Source: DAOVGU01 sp030637775 [NCBI: bacterium]
Lineage (GTDB): Bacteria > Ratteibacteria > UBA8468
Assembly: GCA_030637775.1 (NCBI GenBank)
Contig: DAOWFY010000011.1
Span: 1-5,557, forward strand
DNA length: 5,557 nucleotides
Reading direction: 5' to 3'
A model generated the notes under the pieces. That model saw only the letters and a list, made by a program, of their open reading frames with translations. It had not been told where the DNA came from and searched no databases. Position 1 is the first letter of the stretch. Every line of letters starts with the position of its first letter. Positions 1 through 4,994 of this stretch are shown here, piece by piece. Made by a program: the position numbers and the translations under genes.

Positions 1-2
1 AT

Positions 3-851
3 ATGCAAAAGCCGGAAAGGGATTTAGAGCAGGAAAAGAGGCTAAAAGACAATATGGCGAATATCCGCCACAAAATTTTAGTCATCAGCGGGAAAGGCGG
101 AGTGGGCAAAACAACGGTGGCGGTCAATTTAGCCTATAGCCTGGCATTAAAGGACTATCAGGTTGGTATTCTGGATGTAGATATTCATGGTCCCAATATT
201 GCCAAGATGCTGGGCATTGAAAATAAAAAACTTTCCGGCTCTGATTCAGGAATAATCGAGCCTTTTAAAGTTCTGCCCAATTTAAAAGCGGTTAGTATCG
301 CTTTGATTATTGAGACTCCAGAGATGCCAATTATCTGGCGCGGTCCACTCAAAAGTATTACCATCAGGCAATTCTTAGCCGATGTTAACTGGGGTAAACT
401 TGACTATTTAATCATTGACTCTCCCCCGGGAACAGGAGACGAGCCTTTAAGCATCTGCCAGCTTATACCAGGGATAAGTGGAGCAATTATTGTAACTACA
501 CCCCAGGATGTAGCTATTTTAGATGCAACGAAGGCGGTTCACTTTGCTAAAGAATTGAAAATGCCGGTTATCGGAATAGTTGAGAATATGGCGGGCTTCA
601 TTTGTCCTTATTGCAAGAAGAAAACCGATCTATTTAAAATAGGAGGTGGCGAGAAAGCCGCCAACGATTTAGATGTGCCATTTTTAGGAAGAATTCCCAT
701 CGAATTAGAGATGGTAGAGGCAAGTGACTCCGGAAAACCATTTATACATTTCAATAAAGAAACAGAGACCGCCAAGATAATTGAGCAAACCGTACAGAAA
801 ACGGTTGATTTTTTGGAAAAGAAAAGAGGAGAAAAAAATGCCAATATATGA
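3..851 (+). CDS. mrp: Mrp/NBP35 (ApbC-type) Fe-S carrier P-loop ATPase, possibly 5'-truncated
   Basis: This is a cytoplasmic SIMIBI-class ATPase of the Mrp/ApbC/NBP35 family. Known members bind a labile [4Fe-4S] cluster at a dimer interface and deliver it to apo-proteins. Visible motifs are the deviant Walker A GKGGVGKTT (residues 30-38), the switch I region DVDIHGPN (58-65), the RGP motif (113-115), the switch II/Walker B region DSPPGTGD (139-146), and the conserved cluster-binding CPYC (201-204) followed by GGGEKAA. The 282-residue length fits the core family. The ATG at position 3 is almost at the window edge. Many anaerobe homologues carry a Cys-rich N-terminal segment before the ATPase core, so the true start may lie upstream and the N-terminus is uncertain. 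The 3' end overlaps the FmdB-type gene by 14 bp, which implies co-translation. The family call is firm; the client proteins cannot be inferred. Confidence 0.93.
   Translation: MQKPERDLEQEKRLKDNMANIRHKILVISGKGGVGKTTVAVNLAYSLALKDYQVGILDVDIHGPNIAKMLGIENKKLSGSDSGIIEPFKVLPNLKAVSIALIIETPEMPIIWRGPLKSITIRQFLADVNWGKLDYLIIDSPPGTGDEPLSICQLIPGISGAIIVTTPQDVAILDATKAVHFAKELKMPVIGIVENMAGFICPYCKKKTDLFKIGGGEKAANDLDVPFLGRIPIELEMVEASDSGKPFIHFNKETETAKIIEQTVQKTVDFLEKKRGEKNANI
825..831 (+). promoter_or_regulatory. Shine-Dalgarno site of the FmdB-type gene
   Basis: AGAGGAG lies 6 nt before the ATG at 838, inside the end of the mrp gene. It decides the start at 838 over the in-frame TTG at 781, which would add 19 unconserved residues ahead of the family-typical MPIYEY start. 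Confidence 0.8.
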
Positions 852-1095
852 ATATCAATGCGGAGACTGTGGAAAAAGAACAGAGATCCTTCATAAAAGG
901 TTGAAAGAAAAGGAGCTTGTCGCTTGCCCAGATTGCGGCTCAAACAAAATGAAGAAATTAATTTCCCTGCCATTCATAAACACAAACTCTCCTTTGGACG
1001 TGGGTAAAAAGAAAGCTCCAACTACCTGCTGCGGGAAAGACACTCCTTGCGATACGCCCCCCTGCTCTACCAATGAGGTCTGCAAAAGAGAGTAA
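838..1095 (+). CDS. FmdB-family zinc-ribbon protein with Cys-rich C-terminal tail
   Basis: This small 85-residue protein starts with MPIYEYQC, the hallmark opening of FmdB/CxxC-CxxC regulatory-type zinc ribbons. A zinc ribbon is formed by C8-x2-C11 and C30-x2-C33 (CGDC and CPDC). A basic stretch follows, then a tail with five cysteines in 19 residues (C64, C65, C71, C76, C82) around the pattern CCGKDTPCDTPPC. The family was named for a putative regulator in the formamidase operon, but most members have no proven function. A tail of this kind recurs in anaerobe members and could bind metal or an Fe-S cluster, which is inference. The 14-bp overlap with mrp suggests a partner role in Fe-S or metal handling. 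Translation starts from a good SD (825-831). The fold is confidently assigned; the role is unknown. Confidence 0.88.
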   Translation: MPIYEYQCGDCGKRTEILHKRLKEKELVACPDCGSNKMKKLISLPFINTNSPLDVGKKKAPTTCCGKDTPCDTPPCSTNEVCKRE

Positions 1096-1123
1096 GAGGC
1101 TCACAGAGAGCACCTACCTCTTA
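1093..1123 (+). terminator. Weak hairpin at fmdB stop codon, possible terminator
   Basis: TAAGAGG (1093-1099, starting at the stop codon) is complementary to CCTCTTA (1117-1123). Inner CTC/GAG pairing (1100-1102 with 1108-1110) could extend the stem and leave a 6-nt bulge. The sequence after it is AT-rich (TTAATTGTATATTT) but is not a clean U-run. It may attenuate or end the mrp-fmdB transcript, but this is weak evidence. Confidence 0.3.
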
Positions 1124-1127
1124 ATTG

Positions 1128-1157
1128 TATATTTAGCTAAAAATTCAGTAATTACTG
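1128..1157 (+). promoter_or_regulatory. Possible control region: -10-like TATATT and 12-bp palindrome
   Basis: This is the only real gap in the window (1096-1188). TATATT (1128-1133) resembles a -10 box, but I see no good -35 at the right distance. The perfect 12-bp palindrome CAGTAATTACTG (1146-1157) lies 31 nt before the metallohydrolase start, where an operator could overlap a transcription start. GGTAA is then repeated at 1160 and 1169. Function is unproven; a palindrome of this length in AT-rich DNA could be chance. Confidence 0.28.
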
Positions 1158-1188
1158 TAGGTAAACTTGGTAAGGTACTCTTTAAAAT

Positions 1189-1827
1189 ATGATAACTATT
1201 GTTTACGATAATGGGATTTCTCAAGAGGGTTTAGATAGCGATTGGGGGTTCTCCTGCCTAATAGAAAAAGAGGGTGCTCCAGCCATTCTTTTTGACACTG
1301 GAGCCAATGGTTCTATCCTTCTTTCTAATATGAAAAAACTTAAGATTAATCCTTCCGCAATTTCTGAAGTCTTTATTTCTCATGCTCACTGGGATCATAC
1401 AGGGGGACTATCTGATTTTCTTAAACTAAATAAAAATGTTAAGGTTTATATCCCCTCCTCTATGCCTAAGCCCGATGATGCAGAAGAAGTAATTGCTATT
1501 AGAGAGCCAATGCAAATTCATAAGAATTTCTTCTCTACCGGTGAACTTAAAGGTATTGAGCAATCTTTAGTAATAAAAGGAAAAGAGGGGTTGGTGGTAA
1601 TAGCGGGATGTTCTCATCCCGGGGTTGGCAATATCTTAAAGGCAGCCAGTGAATTTGGTAAGGTCAAAGTTTTGATTGGAGGGTTGCATGGGTTTAGTGA
1701 GTTCGACTTAATCAAAAATTTAGATTTAATCTGTCCTACTCATTGCACCCAATTCAAATCAAAGATAAAAAATTTATATCCAGAAAAGTACATTTCTGGT
1801 GGAGCGGGCAAGATAATTCAGATTTAG
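1189..1827 (+). CDS. MBL-fold metallo-hydrolase, COG1237 type (compact)
   Basis: This 212-residue cytoplasmic protein of the metallo-beta-lactamase fold has no signal peptide. It shows the early DTG aspartate (D36), the metal-binding HxHxDH motif (H65, H67, D69, H70, followed by TGG), GCSHPG with H143, GGLHGF with H167, and a C-terminal CPTHCT motif with H185. The GCSH, GGxH and PxHCT set is characteristic of the COG1237 branch. That branch is often annotated as '7,8-dihydropterin-6-methyl-4-(beta-D-ribofuranosyl)-aminobenzene-5'-phosphate synthase-like', a name that should not be taken as function here. As I recall, family members are usually about 250-280 residues, so this one is compact, with a shortened middle (about residues 90-130). 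The ATG at 1189 has only a weak upstream AAGGT. The gene ends 8 nt before the LarC-like start, so they are probably co-translated. The substrate is unknown. Confidence 0.88.
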   Translation: MITIVYDNGISQEGLDSDWGFSCLIEKEGAPAILFDTGANGSILLSNMKKLKINPSAISEVFISHAHWDHTGGLSDFLKLNKNVKVYIPSSMPKPDDAEEVIAIREPMQIHKNFFSTGELKGIEQSLVIKGKEGLVVIAGCSHPGVGNILKAASEFGKVKVLIGGLHGFSEFDLIKNLDLICPTHCTQFKSKIKNLYPEKYISGGAGKIIQI

Positions 1828-1835
1828 TGAAGTTT

Positions 1836-2561
1836 ATGGAAACCTTTGCTATTGGGTGTAGATCTGGCATAAGTGGCGATATGTTCGTTGGCGCTCTCCT
1901 TGACCTCACAAATAGGGAAAATTATTTGCGCTCTGAATTAGCGAAAACATCTATTGCTGATGAATTTGATATCAATATCAGGAAGGTAAATAAGAATGGC
2001 ATCTCGGCAATAAAATTTGATGTCTTTTTTGAAGAAGATCACGATTGTAGAAACATTGAGGATATTTTCCAAATTATTAAAGGTAGTTCAATAAAGCAGA
2101 GTGCTAAAACTTTAGCAAAAAATATTTTTCTAAAATTAGGTAGTGCGGAAGCAAAAGTTCATAAAACCGATATAAAAGATACCCGTTTTCATGAGGTAGG
2201 CGCAATCGATTCTTTAGTAGATATAATTTCCTTCTCCATCCTATTTTCTACGCTTAATATAAATAAAATAATTTGCACTAAGGTACCGACAGGAAAAGGA
2301 AAGATAAAATGCGCGCATGAAACATTTAATGCACCTGCTCCGGCAACTGAGCACTTACTAAAAGAAATTCCTTCTTATAGGTCTAATATTAATTCGGAAT
2401 TGACCACCCCTACTGGAGCCGCCATTTTAAAAACTATCTCCCCTGTCTTTTGTGATAATATAGAAAAGAATAAATACAGCAAAAAAGGCATCGGCGCCGG
2501 AACAAGAGATTTCAAAGAAATACCTAACGTTCTTGAGGTTTTTTATGGACTTAGCCATTGA
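1836..2561 (+). CDS. larC: LarC-like protein, LarC1 (N-terminal) domain only
   Basis: This 241-residue protein belongs to the LarC/DUF111 family. LarC proteins insert nickel into pyridinium-3,5-bisthiocarboxylic acid mononucleotide to form the NPN cofactor of lactate racemase-type enzymes. Family motifs in order are SGISGDM (10-16), EAKVH (105-109), FHEVGAIDSLVDI (118-130), AH...APAPAT (160-171), LTTPTGAAI (189-197) and a GIGAGTRD...IPNVL ending (218-233). The ATG at 1836 places SGISGDM at the usual distance from the N-terminus, so it is preferred over an in-frame GTG at 1827. Full LarC is about 400 residues. Here the second domain, LarC2, is absent, and the DNA after the stop codes for an ABC ATPase. 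Residue 7 is Gly where family members usually have Asp (FDC becomes IGC). No larA, larB or larE is visible. The family call is firm; nickel insertion activity is doubtful without LarC2 supplied elsewhere. Confidence 0.85.
   Translation: METFAIGCRSGISGDMFVGALLDLTNRENYLRSELAKTSIADEFDINIRKVNKNGISAIKFDVFFEEDHDCRNIEDIFQIIKGSSIKQSAKTLAKNIFLKLGSAEAKVHKTDIKDTRFHEVGAIDSLVDIISFSILFSTLNINKIICTKVPTGKGKIKCAHETFNAPAPATEHLLKEIPSYRSNINSELTTPTGAAILKTISPVFCDNIEKNKYSKKGIGAGTRDFKEIPNVLEVFYGLSH
2535..2538 (+). promoter_or_regulatory. Shine-Dalgarno site of the ABC ATPase gene
   Basis: GAGG lies 6 nt before the ATG at 2545, within the larC-like reading frame and separated from the ATG by a T6 run. It fixes the ATPase start at 2545 rather than the in-frame TTG at 2533. 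Confidence 0.7.
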
Positions 2562-3516
2562 AGTCAAAGGATTAACTAAAAAATATGCCAATGTAACTGC
2601 CATCAATAACATTGACTTTCAGGTTAGAAAAGGAGAAATCTTCGGTTTCCTGGGTCCGAATGGTGCGGGCAAAACAACTACCCAGAGAATCTTAACCGGG
2701 GTAATAACTGCAACCAGCGGAAAAGCTTTTATATTAGGTTATGATATTAAAAAAGAAGCCTTTTATGCTAAAAGCAGGATAGGTGTTGTTCCCGAGTTAG
2801 CCAATATCTATATTGATTTGAGTGCCTGGAATAATCTAATGCTTATCGGTCAGTTATATGGTGTCGTTAAGGAAGATAGGATTAAAAAGAGCGCTGAACT
2901 TCTCAGGATATTTAATCTTTATGAAAGGAAGGATGAGAAAGCAAAGGTTTTTTCCAAAGGGCAAAGACAGAAATTGCTTTTGTGTATGGCTTTGATACAT
3001 AACCCCCAACTTCTCTTTCTCGATGAGCCAACCTCGGGACTGGATGTTGTCAGTAGCCGTCTTATCAGAGAGATGATTGCTAAATTCAATCGGGAAGGGG
3101 TTACGATATTCTTAACCACCCATAATATTCAGGAGGCGGATGAACTCTGTGACCGTATTGCGGTTATTGACCATGGTCTAATTGCCACCATCGACAGCCC
3201 GGAAAATCTGAAAAAGGAATTTCAATCGATGCAAACGATTGAAATAGTATTTAATCCGCAGATTAAAAGTGAAGATGATTTGAAGAAAATAGAATATGTA
3301 AATAAGGTCCAGAAAATAGGCGATAAATTTAAACTTTATACCGATAATCCCGATGAGTTAATAAGACAACTCCTCAGTTTTTCCCAGAAAGGAAATTTAA
3401 ATATCCTTTCCTTGAATACCCTAGGTCCAGATTTGGAGGAAGTCTTTGTCAAAATTACCGAAGAACACAAAGGTTGGAGTTATGGAAAAGAAAAATCCTT
3501 TTCTAAGTCAGTTTAA
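2545..3516 (+). CDS. ABC-2 type exporter, ATP-binding subunit
   Basis: This 323-residue nucleotide-binding subunit of an ABC-2 exporter (DrrA/NatA/CcmA-like) would act at the inner face of the membrane. It shows Walker A GPNGAGKT (37-44), a Q-loop region with Glu in place of Gln (VVPE, E84), the signature FSKGQRQK (136-143), Walker B LLFLDEP (156-162) with catalytic E161, a D-loop SGLD (164-167) and the H-loop His (H193 in TTHN). A C-terminal extension of about 100 residues ends in the DLEEVFVKIT element typical of this subfamily. The start overlaps the larC-like gene by 17 bp, and its end overlaps the permease by 35 bp, so the two subunits are surely made together. The exported substrate cannot be read from the sequence. 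Next to a metallohydrolase and a LarC-like gene it might handle a metal-linked or toxic product, but this is speculation. Confidence 0.95.
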   Translation: MDLAIEVKGLTKKYANVTAINNIDFQVRKGEIFGFLGPNGAGKTTTQRILTGVITATSGKAFILGYDIKKEAFYAKSRIGVVPELANIYIDLSAWNNLMLIGQLYGVVKEDRIKKSAELLRIFNLYERKDEKAKVFSKGQRQKLLLCMALIHNPQLLFLDEPTSGLDVVSSRLIREMIAKFNREGVTIFLTTHNIQEADELCDRIAVIDHGLIATIDSPENLKKEFQSMQTIEIVFNPQIKSEDDLKKIEYVNKVQKIGDKFKLYTDNPDELIRQLLSFSQKGNLNILSLNTLGPDLEEVFVKITEEHKGWSYGKEKSFSKSV

Positions 3517-4240
3517 AAGTGCCTGGGCAATAACCAAAAAAGATATATCTATTTATTACTTGAAGCCGCCGGTGCTTATCTATGGTTTCATCTTTCCCGG
3601 TTTCCTCTTTTTAGCCTTTTTTCTGGGTAAAAATATGCCTTTTAGTTCTCTATTGCCGGTGGTGATTGTTCTCGCACTTTTTTTTACCTCCTCTTCGGTT
3701 GGTCCAATAATTACCCCCTGGGAAACAAGAATGCGCACCTTAGAAAGGTTGGTAAGTTGCCCCGTTTCTCTGGAATTTATCCTTTTGGGAGATATTCTGG
3801 CGGGTTTTCTCTTCGGGGTAGGTATTACTTTAATCCTCTCGGTTTTCGCTATTCCCTTTCTATCAATAGGGTTAAAAAGTATTACTGTTTTACTGGGGAC
3901 AATTCTTTTATCCGGATTCTGTTTTTCCTGTTTGGGAGTCTTGCTTTCTGCTCCGGCAACCGATAATCCCTCCAACATTATGATGCTCTCCAACTTAGTT
4001 CGTTTACCCCTCATCTTCCTCAGCGGGATATTCATCCCGGTTAATAAATTGCCCGCCTTAGGAAGATTAATTGCCAGATTTTCTCCTTTGACCTACACGG
4101 TCGATATTCTGCGATCTAATTTTTATGAAGAATGCATTTATTCCCCTGTTTTAAGTTTGACTGCTCTTTTTATATTCACGGTTGTATTTCTATTCTTAGG
4201 AATGGTTTTGCATAAGAAGAATTTATCCAAGAGATTTTAA
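3482..4240 (+). CDS. ABC-2 type transporter permease
   Basis: This 252-residue integral membrane subunit pairs with the preceding ATPase. About six hydrophobic segments are visible, near residues 29-49, 56-78, 99-125, 132-157, 170-187 and 222-243. The family-typical stretch LSGIFIPVNKLP (180-191), followed by RFSPLTYTVDILR (199-211), marks the ABC-2 membrane family. The cytoplasmic loop with W80-E81 and charged residues (ETRMRTLERL) is where the ATPase is expected to dock. A charged N-terminal amphipathic segment precedes the first helix. The ATG at 3482 lies 35 bp inside the ATPase gene and has weak upstream signals (AGG at 3471, GGAG at 3476). A TTG at 3446 with a stronger SD is an alternative that would add 12 residues. 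One permease gene implies a homodimer. The substrate is unknown. Confidence 0.93.
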   Translation: MEKKNPFLSQFKSAWAITKKDISIYYLKPPVLIYGFIFPGFLFLAFFLGKNMPFSSLLPVVIVLALFFTSSSVGPIITPWETRMRTLERLVSCPVSLEFILLGDILAGFLFGVGITLILSVFAIPFLSIGLKSITVLLGTILLSGFCFSCLGVLLSAPATDNPSNIMMLSNLVRLPLIFLSGIFIPVNKLPALGRLIARFSPLTYTVDILRSNFYEECIYSPVLSLTALFIFTVVFLFLGMVLHKKNLSKRF

Positions 4241-4242
4241 TC

Positions 4243-4725
4243 ATGATAAAAAAAATTGTCTTAAATCCAATCGGAACAATCCATTCACCCTATAAAGAAA
4301 GTAAGGATATTCCTATCCAGGGAACATTCAAAGCCAAAGTAGAAGCATGGATTGAATTAAAGGATAAATATATTCCTGGGTTAAAGGACTTAGCGCAATT
4401 TAGCCATGCGATAATCATCTACCATTTCCATAGGTCGGAGAGAGAAGAAACTGAAGGAAGGCCATTCCTTGAGCAGAATAAACATGGGATATTTGCCATA
4501 AGAAGCCCACACCGTCCCAACCATATAGGATTTTCCATTGTAAAAATTAAGAGTATAAAAGGGAACAAATTATATTTTACCGAAGTAGATATGCTGGACG
4601 GAACCCCTCTCTTAGATATAAAGCCTTATATTAAATATTTTGATAGTCGAGATAATGTCCGCTCTGGCTGGATAGATAAGCACTTCAAAAATGGAAATAT
4701 TCCGGATGAGACAATAATAAAATGA
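4243..4725 (+). CDS. trmO: TrmO/TsaA-family SAM-dependent methyltransferase (short form)
   Basis: This 160-residue protein belongs to the TrmO (TsaA, YaeB, VirR) family, whose studied members use S-adenosylmethionine to methylate N6-threonylcarbamoyladenosine at position 37 of tRNA. It starts with the family opening IGTIHSPY (10-17). The signature GIFAIRSPHRPNHIGFS (82-98) is present, where many members read GxFATRSPxRPNPIG. It also has DMLDGTPLLDIKPY (116-129) and a C-terminal D-x-R-x-GW element. E. coli TrmO is about 235 residues with an extra C-terminal domain; this form is just the beta-barrel core, as in many anaerobes. It begins 2 nt after the permease stop, with AAGAGA upstream at 4229-4234, and overlaps the ferredoxin gene by 4 bp (ATGA). 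The tight coupling to redox genes is unexpected for a tRNA enzyme, so a related but different substrate is possible. Confidence 0.88.
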   Translation: MIKKIVLNPIGTIHSPYKESKDIPIQGTFKAKVEAWIELKDKYIPGLKDLAQFSHAIIIYHFHRSEREETEGRPFLEQNKHGIFAIRSPHRPNHIGFSIVKIKSIKGNKLYFTEVDMLDGTPLLDIKPYIKYFDSRDNVRSGWIDKHFKNGNIPDETIIK

Positions 4726-4994
4726 TAGAGATTGATAAAAACCTTTGTATTGGATGCGGCAAATGCTTGCAGGTTTGTCCAAATCAGGCAATATCAATTA
4801 TTCAGGGAAAAGCCGAGATAAACCAGGTATTTTGTTCAGAATGTTATCGCTGTGTGGAGGTCTGTCCAAGAGAAGCAATAGGTGATAAAATTTCGATTAA
4901 TGTAGTAGAAATAAGAAAGTCCTTGCAAAATGCCAAAGATAGGTTAAATTCTTTAAGAGCAAGAGTTTCATTAGCAGAAAAAATAGAAAAATGA
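4722..4994 (+). CDS. 2[4Fe-4S] ferredoxin-like protein with helical C-terminal tail
   Basis: This 90-residue protein has two complete CxxCxxCxxxCP motifs: C9, C12, C15, C19 followed by P20, and C38, C41, C44, C48 followed by P49. They match a bacterial-type dicluster ferredoxin that carries low-potential electrons in the cytoplasm. After a short strand, residues 61-90 form a charged segment (Leu/Val at 68, 75, 78, 82, 84, with many Lys, Arg and Glu) likely to be a helix or short coiled coil, which plain ferredoxins lack. The start codon overlaps the TrmO-type stop (ATGA, 4722-4725), and its own stop overlaps the start of the next gene in the same way (4991-4994). It may be a dedicated partner of the downstream MinD-ferredoxin ATPase, with the tail as docking element; this is inference. 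Confidence 0.92.
   Translation: MIEIDKNLCIGCGKCLQVCPNQAISIIQGKAEINQVFCSECYRCVEVCPREAIGDKISINVVEIRKSLQNAKDRLNSLRARVSLAEKIEK

Noticed and set aside
608-973. Open frame on the - strand across the mrp/fmdB junction.
   Set aside because: It covers the conserved CPYC and zinc-ribbon coding regions of two firm + strand genes and has no recognisable motif.
1743-1835. Upstream extension of the larC-like frame into the end of the metallohydrolase gene.
   Set aside because: These 31 codons lie inside the conserved PTHCT-to-C-terminus part of the metallohydrolase and do not resemble a LarC N-terminus. The ATG at 1836 matches the family start.
2531-2561. T6 run (2539-2544) at the end of the larC-like gene as a programmed frameshift site, by analogy with larC1/larC2 of L. 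plantarum.
   Set aside because: The overlapping frame codes for an ABC ATPase rather than LarC2, and that gene has its own GAGG and ATG, so no frameshift is needed.
2791-2805. Glu instead of Gln in the Q-loop, and SKGQ instead of SGGQ in the signature, of the ABC ATPase.
   Set aside because: Both variants are common in ABC-2 exporter ATPases, and Walker A, Walker B, D-loop and H-loop are intact, so this is not a sign of inactivity.
3580-4035. Long open frame on the - strand opposite the permease.
   Set aside because: It is a shadow of the permease gene: rich in Lys, Arg and Pro, with no domain, and entirely inside a well-supported membrane protein.
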